This document shows positions 1 to 7,526 of a DNA stretch of 64,000 nucleotides, one piece after another. Source of the DNA: Aquabacter spiritensis (lineage in GTDB: Bacteria > Pseudomonadota > Alphaproteobacteria > Rhizobiales > Xanthobacteraceae); the NCBI RefSeq assembly GCF_004346185.1, contig NZ_SMAI01000003.1:1-64000 (forward strand). The letters run 5' to 3'. Position 1 is the stretch's first letter. Each line of letters opens with the position of its first letter. The position numbers and the translations under genes were made by a program. The notes under the pieces were generated by a model that was given only the letters and a program-made list of their open reading frames with translations, was not told the origin of the DNA and ran no database searches.

Positions 1-183
1 CCGCTCGCCCATCATCGCCTCGTCCCTCCATCCGCAAGGACAACTGAATCAGGACTTCGGCCCAACAGCAACGCCGACTTTTTCAACGGAATCGACCCAA
101 AGCGGATGTTGCAAGGCTGAGTTGGATTCGTCTGACATGGGGTGGGAAGCGGACTGGCGGCTCCAGGCCAATAAGTTGCGAGG

Positions 184-1023
184 TCAGCCATGGCGTGACG
201 TCGCAGTCAGTGACGACCGCCAGCGAAGCTCAGAGGCCACTACGGCAACATCGGCTGGGGGGATTTTCGCTAGTCCCATAAGGTTGAAAATGAATGCCCC
301 AAGACCTTGGATCCGCATAACGGATGGTTTGATGTCGGTTGGCCCAAATGCAACTTCACCGCCAACGTTTACCAGGCCTCGGTTGTATAGGTCATAACAC
401 TCATAAAGAACCTGCATAAGGTTCAGCGGGAATTCTCCCACATCTCGGTAGGCGCTGCTCCTAAGATTGTGCTGCGCAAGGCCAGAAAACAATGAGAGTA
501 GACAGAGCTGCCTGTAGGTGAGAGCCTCCGCTGCTTTGACTATCTGATGAGCAAGTTGACCGTTTACCGAATTATCGAACGCCACATTCGTCAGCAGGTT
601 CGCCATGTAAGGCAATTTTTTTTCTTCGGCTTCTCTCTGCGCCTTCAGGAGAATGCTTTCCGCCACCTCTTCTGCATCTGGCCTACCATCTGGCTTTGCG
701 TCAAAAAAACCGTCGTCTCGAATTTGCTCCCCAGCCTGAACGCGTTCTTTGATTTTGGATGCCGACAAGGCAAGAACTCCGCCTACACGCACCTTCTCGC
801 GCGGTCCCAAAAAACGACCAGCGATTTCCTCGCCGATGTGGCTAAGGGCCATCGCAGCCAATGCACCGCCTGCTCCCAGGGCGGCGGCACCCACTGGGCC
901 CGCAGCCAGGAAGCCTAATGCTCCCCCGACAGCGCCACCAGCAATTTCGGCGCCACCCGAAATCAGCGAACGTAGGGGATGCCGATCTCTGGTCGCTTCA
1001 TCACGCGTGTGCCCATCATCCAT
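184..1023 (-). CDS. Hypothetical protein with glycine-zipper segment, atypical composition
   Basis: I do not recognise a characterised family. With the ATG at 1023 the product is 279 residues; in-frame starts lie at 1035, 1047 and 1179. I prefer 1023 because a purine-rich GGGATGGGG precedes it. An N-terminal Gly/Ala-rich segment (about residues 20-60, with GGAVGGALG) resembles a glycine zipper that could insert in or associate with membranes. A soluble alpha-helical part follows, with a charged stretch (AQREAEEKK) and LTYRQLCLLSLF. The gene is visibly less GC-rich than everything to its right, which suggests acquisition by transfer. No partner gene is visible because the window begins just downstream. 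That it is a real gene is likely; its function is unknown. Confidence 0.6.
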   Translation of the reverse strand: MDDGHTRDEATRDRHPLRSLISGGAEIAGGAVGGALGFLAAGPVGAAALGAGGALAAMALSHIGEEIAGRFLGPREKVRVGGVLALSASKIKERVQAGEQIRDDGFFDAKPDGRPDAEEVAESILLKAQREAEEKKLPYMANLLTNVAFDNSVNGQLAHQIVKAAEALTYRQLCLLSLFSGLAQHNLRSSAYRDVGEFPLNLMQVLYECYDLYNRGLVNVGGEVAFGPTDIKPSVMRIQGLGAFIFNLMGLAKIPPADVAVVASELRWRSSLTATSRHG

Positions 1024-1496
1024 TCGAATCCCCATCCCATACAGCATTATTGCACGGAAGCTTTTGGGCTTCCGCAACACATCTTCTAACGCCCGAAATG
1101 GGGTCGGATGCAGAACGGCGGTTATCTGCAATGCGGCAGCCAAAACCGGCCAGTCCGCTCCCGGCCCCAAACCGGCCATTCGTCGTCGTCGCAGCTAACT
1201 TCTGCTTTTGGCGCGAACCAGCCCGATCGCCACCGCGCGCGACCGGCGGACCGCACGTCGCCCATAAGCCAGGCGCCGGCCAGGTGTCCGGAGAGACGAC
1301 CGTCTCGATCCCCACCGTGAGCGCGGGCCGCGCCGCGGCCGAGATCGGCGAGCGCGGGCGCCCGGCGGTTCCGGGCTGAAGCCGGCTGGCGGCGACCGCG
1401 TCTTCGCCAGCGGGAAAACAGCGCCTCGCGCGCACTGGTCGTCGGCCGGGAGCCCGGCGCCCCTCCCGCAGCCCTCCCAACCACGACCTCCCCCCC
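1024..1496. other. Intergenic stretch, composition boundary
   Basis: About 470 bases lie between the probable start of the low-GC hypothetical gene and the stop of the SRPBCC gene. Base composition changes near 1190, from moderately GC-rich to strongly GC-rich. Reading frames are open on both strands here, but they look like frames that high-GC DNA leaves open by chance: they are Arg/Pro/Ala-rich with no recognisable motif. The promoter of the hypothetical gene should be in the right part of its own flank. I see no RNA gene or repeat. Confidence 0.4.
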
Positions 1497-2420
1497 TCAC
1501 CGCGCGGACACGAAGCGCTCCAGTTTGCCGAGGGTTTGCTGGCCGAGTTCGACGGCGCCGAAGCCCTTGGCCTGCTGGAATTCGGCCTCGGTGCTGAACA
1601 CCATGCCCAAAGTCACCTTGGTCGCGCCGTCCTGGTCCTCCAGCGCGGCCCAGGCGTCGGCGTGTTTCGGGCCGTTCTCGCCCCAGAGCAGCGCGTAGCG
1701 GATACGCTCCTCGGGGCGGACCTCGATATAGCGATGGTGGTTCGGGTAGATTGTGCCGTCCGGCCCGATCATGTCGAACAGCCATTCGCCGCCGGTCCGC
1801 AGGTCGATCCGCGCGGTGCGGCAGGAAAACCCCTCCGGCCCCCACCATTGCGGCAGCGTCTCGGCGTTCATCCAGGTGTTCCAGACGATGGTGCGCGGCG
1901 CGCGGATCACGCGCTCGAGCAGCATCGTCCGCCGCGCCACGCCGGCGAGAGTGTCCAGGCCGGCGCCGAAGCCCTGCCGGTAGCCGGCCGCGCTGTCCGC
2001 CGTCAGCGAAGAGAGCTGCACCGTCACGACCAGCCGGCTGCGATCCTGCGTGCCGGAGAAGGCGGCCGTCACCAGCGCCGCCGCTTGCGTGACGCCCTCG
2101 GACGAGATCACCTCGTAATTCACGCTGCGCAGCCCCGGCTGCAAATCGAGCCAGCCGCAATCGCAGCGGACATCGGGCCGACCCTCGACCTTGCAGAGCG
2201 AGACTTCTCGCCCGCCGACTCTGGTGTCGGCCTCCAGGAACTCCACGGTGACGGACGGCGTCGGCGCCGCCCAGACCGCGCGCGCGGCGGGGGCGGTCCA
2301 GGCCGACCACAGGACGGAGACGGGCACGGCCACGTCGCGCGCGAAGGTCAGCGTCGCAAAGCGGCCCTGCGCAGGATCGGGCGCCGCATGACTCTCATCC
2401 GGATTGAAGTTCGACGTCAT
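1497..2420 (-). CDS. Tandem SRPBCC (AHSA1/START-like) domain protein
   Basis: The 307-residue protein appears to carry two AHSA1-type SRPBCC ligand-binding domains, at about residues 20-160 and 165-305. The second is the clearer one, with the family-typical pattern IVWNTWMNAETLPQWWGPEG. The first keeps the VLWSAWTAP pattern but lacks the WWGP element. Single-domain relatives are about 150 residues, so this looks like a fusion or duplication. Its start overlaps the stop of the upstream arsR gene by 4 bases (ATGA), implying translational coupling. ArsR-SRPBCC pairs are common. The SRPBCC partner is usually of unknown biochemical role, probably binding a hydrophobic ligand in the cytoplasm. Confidence 0.85.
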   Translation of the reverse strand: MTSNFNPDESHAAPDPAQGRFATLTFARDVAVPVSVLWSAWTAPAARAVWAAPTPSVTVEFLEADTRVGGREVSLCKVEGRPDVRCDCGWLDLQPGLRSVNYEVISSEGVTQAAALVTAAFSGTQDRSRLVVTVQLSSLTADSAAGYRQGFGAGLDTLAGVARRTMLLERVIRAPRTIVWNTWMNAETLPQWWGPEGFSCRTARIDLRTGGEWLFDMIGPDGTIYPNHHRYIEVRPEERIRYALLWGENGPKHADAWAALEDQDGATKVTLGMVFSTEAEFQQAKGFGAVELGQQTLGKLERFVSAR

Positions 2421-2758
2421 CGCGGACCCTCCTTCATTGCCTTCATCGCCATGGCCTCCAACCGGTCGAGGCGGGAGTCCCAGAGCGCGCGCTGGTCATC
2501 GAGCCAGGTCCGGACCGGCCGCAGCGCCTCGGGCACGATCGCGCAGGTGCGCACCCGGCCATCCTTGGAACTGGCGATCAGGCCCGCTTCCTCCAGCACC
2601 GCCAGATGCCGCATCACCGTGGGCAAGCGTAGGCCGGTGGGTTCCGACAGGTCCGTCACCCGCGCCGCGCCTTCCGCCAGCCGGGTCAGGATCGACCGGC
2701 GGGTCGGATCGGCCAGCGCGTGGAAGAGCCGCGAGAGTTGGGGATCATGCTTAGCCAT
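2417..2758 (-). CDS. ArsR-family winged-helix transcriptional regulator
   Basis: A 113-residue winged-helix repressor-type protein starting MAKHDPQLSRLFHALADPTR, the classic N-terminus of SRPBCC-linked ArsR regulators. The recognition helix region is about residues 35-60 (LPTVMRHLAVLEEAGLI) and the wing follows (SSKDGRVRTC). I chose the ATG at 2758 over the upstream in-frame codon at 2800 because the family starts there. There is no metal-binding CxC motif in the helices, so a metal sensor role is unlikely. It is the first gene of a two-gene operon with the SRPBCC protein. A 16-bp near-palindrome overlapping its start codon is a candidate autoregulatory operator. Confidence 0.88.
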   Translation of the reverse strand: MAKHDPQLSRLFHALADPTRRSILTRLAEGAARVTDLSEPTGLRLPTVMRHLAVLEEAGLIASSKDGRVRTCAIVPEALRPVRTWLDDQRALWDSRLDRLEAMAMKAMKEGPR

Positions 2759-2766
2759 ATTGCTAA
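2751..2766. promoter_or_regulatory. Near-perfect palindrome over the arsR start, probable ArsR operator
   Basis: TTAGCCATATTGCTAA is an inverted repeat (TTAGC/GCTAA with an ATAT centre and one mismatch) that contains the arsR start codon. A further GCTAA half-site lies at 2812-2816. Placement fits autorepression of the arsR-SRPBCC operon. This is inferred from symmetry and position only. Confidence 0.5.
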
Positions 2767-3021
2767 CTATCACCCGGCGCCCCGGCGGCGCAAGCAACAC
2801 TTCGTCAATCTGCTAAGTGTTCGCGCACCGGCCGGCGGGCACGGTCCGCATGCGCAAACTCCGCCAGATCCCGCCGCCGCCCCCCGCTGCGCGCCTCAGG
2901 ATCCGCCTGCTATGCTGGCGCGGCTCAGGGGCCGGCGATTCGCGGCGGGGCGAGGTGGAGCGGGTGAGGCCGGGGGAGCCCGGCGGCAAGGGCGTCGGCG
3001 GCGCGGCGCAGGGTGGTGACA

Positions 3022-3681
3022 GTGGTCCGATTCGAGAATGTCGGCTTGCGCTACGGCATGGGGCCGGAGGTGCTGAAGGACGTCACCTTCGGCATCGAGC
3101 CGAACTCGTTCCAGTTCCTCACCGGCCCGTCCGGCGCCGGCAAGACCACCTTGATGCGCCTGCTCTTCCTCTCGCTGCGGCCGACGCGCGGGCTGATCAC
3201 TTTGTTCGGGCGCGACGTCTCCTCGCTCGATCCCGACGAGGTGGCGGTGATCCGCCGGCGGATCGGCATCGTGTTCCAGGATTTCCGCCTCCTCGACCAT
3301 CTCACCACTTATGAGAATGTCTCGCTGCCGCTGCGCATTCTCGGCAAGGAGGAGCCGAGCTATCGCGGCGAGGTCTCCGAAATCCTGCACTGGGTCGGCC
3401 TCGGCGACCGCATGCACGTTCTGCCGCCGGTGCTGTCGGGCGGCGAGAAGCAGCGCGCCGCGATCGCCCGGGCGCTGATCGGCCGGCCGGAATTCCTGCT
3501 CGCCGACGAACCCACCGGCAATGTCGACCCGACCTTGGCGCGCCGCCTGCTGCGCCTGTTCGTCGAATTGAACAAATCCGGCACTTCGGTTCTGCTCGCC
3601 ACCCACGATATCGCGCTGATGGACCAGTTCGACGCCCGCCGCCTCGTGATCGCCGACGGACGCCTCTATGTCTATGATTGA
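3022..3681 (+). CDS. ftsE: Cell division ATP-binding protein FtsE
   Basis: ABC ATPase of the FtsEX complex, which sits at the inner face of the membrane and couples division to peptidoglycan hydrolase activation. Visible motifs are Walker A GPSGAGKTT (about residues 35-43), signature LSGGEKQR (about 137) and Walker B LLADEPTGNVD (about 160). The length of 219 residues from the GTG at 3022 matches the family. The N-terminus VRFENVGLRYG is typical, and AGGGTGG lies about 5 bases upstream. Another in-frame GTG at 3013 is possible. ftsX follows with a 14-base overlap, so the two are co-translated. The gene order ftsE-ftsX-DUF218-plsC is familiar from alphaproteobacteria. Confidence 0.95.
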   Translation: MVRFENVGLRYGMGPEVLKDVTFGIEPNSFQFLTGPSGAGKTTLMRLLFLSLRPTRGLITLFGRDVSSLDPDEVAVIRRRIGIVFQDFRLLDHLTTYENVSLPLRILGKEEPSYRGEVSEILHWVGLGDRMHVLPPVLSGGEKQRAAIARALIGRPEFLLADEPTGNVDPTLARRLLRLFVELNKSGTSVLLATHDIALMDQFDARRLVIADGRLYVYD

Positions 3682-4624
3682 CCCTGCCCGCCTCGATGCC
3701 GATCCGCCCGCCCGGCCGCGCCGCGCCGGGCCGCGCGGCCTGACGCCGATCGTGCCCCGCGCCACCGTGGCGGGGCGCGCTTTGGTGGCGGTGGTGGCGA
3801 TCATGACCTTCCTCGCCGGCCTCACCATCGGCTCGGTGATGGCGGTGCGCGCCACCGCCCAGGCCTGGCGCAGCGACGTCGCCCGCGAGGTGACGATCCA
3901 GATCCGCGCCGGCGACCCGGCGGCGGTGGCGGCCCAGGTCAAGCTCGCGAGCGAGCTCGCGGCGCAGACGCCGGGGATCTCGGCCGCCAATGTCCTGACC
4001 GAAGACGAGACCGCCCGGCTGCTGGAGCCCTGGCTCGGCACCGGGCTCGATCTGTCGAGCCTGCCGGTGCCGCGCATCATCGTACTGCGGCTCGATCCCG
4101 CCGCCGCGCCCGACCTCACGCGGCTGCGCCGCACTTTGACCGACCGGATCCCCACCGCCACGCTCGACGACCATCGCGGCTGGTCGCGCCGGCTCGGCGC
4201 GGTGGCGGAAGGCGTGGTCGTGACCGGGCTCGGCCTGCTCCTCCTGGTCGCGACGGCGACCATTCTCTCGGTGGTGTTCGCCACCCGCGCGGCGGTCGCC
4301 ACCAACCGCACCGTGGTCGAGGTGCTGCATTTCGTCGGCGCCCGCGACGGCTTCATCGCGGCGCAGTTCCAGCGCCACTTCCTGCGCGTCGGGGCCGAAG
4401 GCGGGGCGATCGGCGGGGCGGCGGCCGCCGCTCTGTTCCTGGCGGTGGCGCTGCTGCCGCGGTTCGGCGTCGGCGGCGATCCCGAGGCGCCCTCGGTCTT
4501 CACCTGGCTGCATCCCGGCCCCTGGGGCTTTGCCGGGATCGCGGCGGCGGTGGTGCTGATGGCCTGCGTCACCGCTTTGACCTCGCGCCTCACCGTCTAC
4601 CGCACCCTGCGCGCGATCACATGA
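3668..4624 (+). CDS. ftsX: Cell division permease FtsX
   Basis: Integral membrane partner of FtsE, 318 residues. A cytoplasmic Pro/Arg-rich N-terminus precedes the first membrane span (about residues 37-60, ALVAVVAIMTFLAGLTIGSV). An extracytoplasmic domain (about 60-180) follows, then three more spans in the C-terminal half. This is the FtsX layout of four spans with a large first periplasmic loop. The start overlaps ftsE by 14 bases; a second ATG two codons later is also possible. No strong terminator separates it from the DUF218 gene, so the run 3.0-6.3 kb may be one operon. Confidence 0.93.
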   Translation: MSMIDPARLDADPPARPRRAGPRGLTPIVPRATVAGRALVAVVAIMTFLAGLTIGSVMAVRATAQAWRSDVAREVTIQIRAGDPAAVAAQVKLASELAAQTPGISAANVLTEDETARLLEPWLGTGLDLSSLPVPRIIVLRLDPAAAPDLTRLRRTLTDRIPTATLDDHRGWSRRLGAVAEGVVVTGLGLLLLVATATILSVVFATRAAVATNRTVVEVLHFVGARDGFIAAQFQRHFLRVGAEGGAIGGAAAAALFLAVALLPRFGVGGDPEAPSVFTWLHPGPWGFAGIAAAVVLMACVTALTSRLTVYRTLRAIT

Positions 4625-4732
4625 GCCCGGCCGGCCCGGCCGGCGGCAGGGATTTGGTCACCAAACCCCGCTGCGGCCGTGAAAAAATGGATTTTCCTCG
4701 CCACCGCCGCAATCCGCCTGCATGGTGAAGCG

Positions 4733-5473
4733 ATGACGTCGCCGAGCGGAGCGTACGGACGAAGCGAAAAGCAAGGCGGGCCGAAGCGGCGGCGCCGCCC
4801 CTTGCTGCGTGCCGCGGCCTGGACCTTCGGCGGGCTGTTCGTCCTCGCCGGGGCGCTCTTCGTCGGCGGCTTCGTCGCCTTCACGTTCACCATCGCCAGC
4901 CGCGAGCCGGTCGCGCCGAAGCGCGCCGACGCCATCGTGGTGCTCACCGGGGGCGCCTCGCGCGTCGCCGACGGGGTGCAGCTCCTGGCCGAGGGACGGG
5001 GCCAGCGGCTGCTGATTTCCGGCGTCAACCGCGCCACCTCGGCCGACGAGCTGCGCCGCACGCTGCCCGCGGGCGAGGCGTTTCTCGATTGCTGCGTCGA
5101 TCTCGGCAAGAAGGCGCTCAACACCTGGGGCAATGCGATCGAGGCGGCGGAATGGGTGCGCAGCCGGCGCTTCCGCTCGCTGGTGGTCGTCACCTCGGCC
5201 TATCACATGCCGCGCGCGCTGTTCGAACTCGGGCGGGCGCTGCCGGACGTCGAGCTGATCGCCTATCCCGTCGTCACCGACCGCATGCAGGATTCCGACT
5301 GGTGGACCGAGCCGCAGACCGCCAAGCTGCTGCTGAAGGAATATGTAAAATACATGATGGCGCAGGCGAAGATCCGCCCGCTCCAGGCGGTCGCCCCGGT
5401 GGCGCCGGCGGAGGACCCCGCGCGCGGTGCCGGGCCCAAGCCGTCGCCGGGGCCGCAGGCCGCAGCGCACTGA
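4733..5473 (+). CDS. DUF218 (YdcF/ElyC-like) membrane-anchored protein
   Basis: A 246-residue protein with a basic N-terminus (KRRRR), one membrane span at about residues 22-45, and a DUF218 domain. Recognisable parts are ADAIVVLTGGASRVADGVQL, LLISGVNRATS, the segment containing NTWGNAIEAAEW, and VVVTSAYHMPRAL. DUF218 proteins such as ElyC and SanA act in envelope homeostasis; the exact reaction is not established. Its place between ftsX and plsC suggests a cell-envelope role. I prefer the ATG at 4733; an upstream GTG at 4679 would add 18 residues. Confidence 0.85.
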   Translation: MTSPSGAYGRSEKQGGPKRRRRPLLRAAAWTFGGLFVLAGALFVGGFVAFTFTIASREPVAPKRADAIVVLTGGASRVADGVQLLAEGRGQRLLISGVNRATSADELRRTLPAGEAFLDCCVDLGKKALNTWGNAIEAAEWVRSRRFRSLVVVTSAYHMPRALFELGRALPDVELIAYPVVTDRMQDSDWWTEPQTAKLLLKEYVKYMMAQAKIRPLQAVAPVAPAEDPARGAGPKPSPGPQAAAH

Positions 5474-5477
5474 GATA

Positions 5478-6320
5478 GTGCCCGAGCCGGAAACGCGCTA
5501 TCCAGACGCGCCTTTCACCGGCGCCGCCCGACGGGGACCGCTCTTGATCCTGCTGCGATCCATCCTGTTCCAGATCCTGTTCTACGCCGTGACGGTGGTC
5601 TACGGCATCGTGCTGCTGCCGCTTCTGGTCGCGCCGCGGCGCTGGCTGTGGCGCGGCGTGCTGCTCTGGATCCGCTCCACCCTCCTCGTTCTGCGCGTGA
5701 CGACCGGCATCCGCACCGAGATCACCGGGCGCGCGCACATTCCCCGCGGCCCGCTTTTGGTCGCCGCCAAGCACCAATCGGCCTGGGAGACCCTGGCGCT
5801 CCTGCTGCTGTTCGACGACCCGACCTTCATCCTCAAGCGCGAGCTGACCTGGATCCCGATCTTCGGCTGGTATCTCGCCCGCGCCGGCATGATTCCGGTG
5901 GACCGCGGGGCGCGCGCGCAGGCCTTGAAGACGATGGGCGAGCGCGCCGCCGCCGAACTCGCCAAAGGCCGCCAGATCCTGATCTTTCCCGAGGGCACGC
6001 GGCGCCCGCCGGGCGCCCCGCCGCAATACAAGTTCGGCGTCGCCCATCTCTATGCCAGCCTCGGCGTGCCCTGCCTGCCGATCGCCCACAATGCCGGCCT
6101 GTTCTGGCCGCGGCGGCGGGCGCTTCGGCCCGGCACGATCCGCGCCGAGATCCTGCCGGCGATCCCGCCCGGCCTGCCCAAGGGCGTGTTCGCGGCCCGG
6201 CTGGAGCGCGAAATCGAGGCCGCCAGCACCCGGCTTCTGGCCGAGGGGCGGGCCGAGCTCGGAGAGACCGGCGGGCCGGCGGATTTATCCCCGTTTTCCA
6301 GCCCTGTGGAAAAGTCTTGA
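5478..6320 (+). CDS. plsC: 1-acyl-sn-glycerol-3-phosphate acyltransferase (PlsC family)
   Basis: Probably converts lysophosphatidic acid to phosphatidic acid at the inner membrane. An N-terminal membrane span lies at about residues 25-50. The acyltransferase block AAKHQSAWETLALL carries the catalytic His with a Glu in the usual Asp position, as is common in alphaproteobacterial homologues. FPEGTRRPPG is the glycerol-phosphate-binding motif, and CLPIAHNAG follows. The GTG at 5478, four bases after the DUF218 stop, gives 280 residues. An upstream in-frame ATG at 5427 would overlap the preceding gene by 47 bases. A paralogous lysophospholipid acyltransferase cannot be excluded. Confidence 0.9.
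   Translation: MPEPETRYPDAPFTGAARRGPLLILLRSILFQILFYAVTVVYGIVLLPLLVAPRRWLWRGVLLWIRSTLLVLRVTTGIRTEITGRAHIPRGPLLVAAKHQSAWETLALLLLFDDPTFILKRELTWIPIFGWYLARAGMIPVDRGARAQALKTMGERAAAELAKGRQILIFPEGTRRPPGAPPQYKFGVAHLYASLGVPCLPIAHNAGLFWPRRRALRPGTIRAEILPAIPPGLPKGVFAARLEREIEAASTRLLAEGRAELGETGGPADLSPFSSPVEKS
6305..6313 (-). promoter_or_regulatory. DnaA-box-like 9-mer
   Basis: The minus strand reads TTTTCCACA, which fits the relaxed DnaA-box pattern TTWTNCACA. It lies at the very end of plsC. A second, perfect box is at 6860-6868. Two isolated boxes do not make an origin, and chance is a reasonable explanation. Confidence 0.25.
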
Positions 6321-6335
6321 TCGACTTCGGACCCT

Positions 6336-6350
6336 GTTCTAGTTTCGTTC
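6336..6350 (+). promoter_or_regulatory. Candidate LexA box (GTTC-N7-GTTC)
   Basis: GTTCTAGTTTCGTTC is an exact match to the alphaproteobacterial LexA direct-repeat consensus GTTC-N7-GTTC. It ends two bases before the ATG of the small gene at 6353, inside the 32-base gap after plsC. LexA bound here would block that start region or a promoter overlapping it. The match was read directly; SOS control is inferred. Confidence 0.5.
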
Positions 6351-6352
6351 TC

Positions 6353-6841
6353 ATGAACGCGACTGATTCGTTTCTCGTCCCCTTGTCCGATGCGGGTCGG
6401 CTGTCCGGCCTGAAGGGCGGACCGCTCGGCCCCCGCTTCCGATTCTGGCGCGACCAGGACGGACGGCGCCACGTGTTTTCCGTCTACGATCCCGCCGAGG
6501 CGCCGGACTATTCCGACGCCCTGGCCGTGGTGGCGCGGCGTACCCCCGCCGGTCCGATCGCCCTCTGGGCGGGACCGACCGGCGCGCCCGCGCGGCGCGC
6601 CGCGGCACGTTTCCTGGCGGAGGAAATCCACGTCCATGTGTTCGGCGACGACCCGCCGGAGACGCTGCGCGCGCTGCTCGACCCGACGCTGCGCGGCGCC
6701 GGACGGCCCGACGCGCCGCGGCACGATGCAGTGTCCGGCGATGCCGCCTCGGCCGATCCGTCCCGCCGCCGCCCGGCGTGCGATCCGGCATCGCCCGCCT
6801 TCCACCGCTTCATCCCGCCGAGCCGCCGCCACGCGGCGTGA
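6353..6841 (+). CDS. Hypothetical protein downstream of plsC, possibly SOS-regulated
   Basis: I do not recognise a named family. The 162-residue product has a compact N-terminal region of about 105 residues. It includes LSGLKGGPLGPRFRFWRD, a Val/Phe-rich strand (RHVFSVYDP) and IHVHVFGDDPPETL, suggesting a mixed alpha/beta fold. The C-terminal tail is low-complexity, rich in Arg, Pro, Ala and Asp, and probably disordered. There is no signal peptide or membrane span. The first ATG after the plsC stop is used. A consensus LexA box sits immediately upstream. The gene may alternatively be read through from plsC. Confidence 0.6.
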   Translation: MNATDSFLVPLSDAGRLSGLKGGPLGPRFRFWRDQDGRRHVFSVYDPAEAPDYSDALAVVARRTPAGPIALWAGPTGAPARRAAARFLAEEIHVHVFGDDPPETLRALLDPTLRGAGRPDAPRHDAVSGDAASADPSRRRPACDPASPAFHRFIPPSRRHAA

Positions 6842-6859
6842 GCCGCGTCCCGCCGCGAC

Positions 6860-6868
6860 TTATCCACA
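6860..6868 (+). promoter_or_regulatory. Perfect DnaA box
   Basis: TTATCCACA lies in the 45-base gap between two convergent genes. It matches the strict DnaA consensus. With one neighbour about 550 bases away it could titrate DnaA or be fortuitous; no AT-rich unwinding region is visible here. Confidence 0.35.
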
Positions 6869-6886
6869 TTTCGGCAGGTTCGGGCC

Positions 6887-7465
6887 TCACTCGTGCCCGG
6901 CCCGGAGCCGGTGGGCGATCCAGCCGAGGCCGGGATCGGCGAGGCCCATGGCGGAGAGCGTCCCGACGGTCTCCAGCACGTAATCGCGGTTCGGCCCCGA
7001 TTTGCCGTGGGCCCGCCGGACCAGAGCGAACTGCGCCTCGAGATCGAGGCCCCGGGCATATTGCGGATGCGCGCGGTCGACCAGATAGACCACCGCCGGT
7101 GCCGCGCGCCGGGTGCCGTCGAGCAAATGGATGCGCCGGACCGCTTCGCGATAGACGCCGGAGATCTGTTCCCGCGCGGTGAGATAAGCATGGGTCTGCG
7201 GCCAGTCGGCGGCATCGACCCGATAGGCGATGCCGCGGCACGATCCCCCGAGGTCGAGCCCGAGCACCAGGCCCGGCTGCTCGGCGGTGCCACGGTGGTG
7301 GAAGGAATAGACGCACAGCGCCCGGTGACCACCGATCAGCCGCGCCTCCACACGCTCCGCATAGGCGAAGCCGGGATTCCACATCAGGGATCCATAGCCG
7401 AATACCCAGGTATCGGGGGCGGCATGCGGGGCGGGGTCGGAGGTCACGCTGCCATGCATTGACAA
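6887..7465 (-). CDS. Gamma-glutamylcyclotransferase, ChaC family
   Basis: A 192-residue protein with the ChaC N-terminal signature WVFGYGSLMWNPGF (about residues 20-33). Also visible are LVLGLDLGGSCRGIAYRV and a later segment with AYLTAREQISGVYRE, which contains candidate catalytic Glu residues. ChaC enzymes cleave glutathione to 5-oxoproline and Cys-Gly in the cytoplasm. The start is either the ATG at 7465 or the ATG two codons later. The gene is convergent with the hypothetical gene to its left and divergent from the DUF2125 gene to its right. Confidence 0.88.
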   Translation of the reverse strand: MSMHGSVTSDPAPHAAPDTWVFGYGSLMWNPGFAYAERVEARLIGGHRALCVYSFHHRGTAEQPGLVLGLDLGGSCRGIAYRVDAADWPQTHAYLTAREQISGVYREAVRRIHLLDGTRRAAPAVVYLVDRAHPQYARGLDLEAQFALVRRAHGKSGPNRDYVLETVGTLSAMGLADPGLGWIAHRLRAGHE

Positions 7466-7489
7466 GAAGGCCGATCCCGTCGCCTAACA
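7459..7489 (+). promoter_or_regulatory. Possible sigma-70 promoter for the DUF2125 gene
   Basis: TTGACA at 7459-7464 is followed 19 bases later by CTAACA at 7484-7489. The -35 is perfect but the spacing is long and the -10 is weak. It overlaps the start of the divergent ChaC-like gene. Confidence 0.25.
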
Positions 7490-7526
7490 GGGCCGAACCC
7501 CCTTCGCAAGCCGTCCGGACACGCGC

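Noticed and set aside
2896-4593. Open frame of 565 codons opposite ftsE and ftsX
   Set aside because: Low-complexity sequence antisense to clear genes, with no start signal or domain.
6305-6868. Replication origin around the two DnaA boxes
   Set aside because: Only two boxes, no AT-rich unwinding stretch and no usual origin neighbours.
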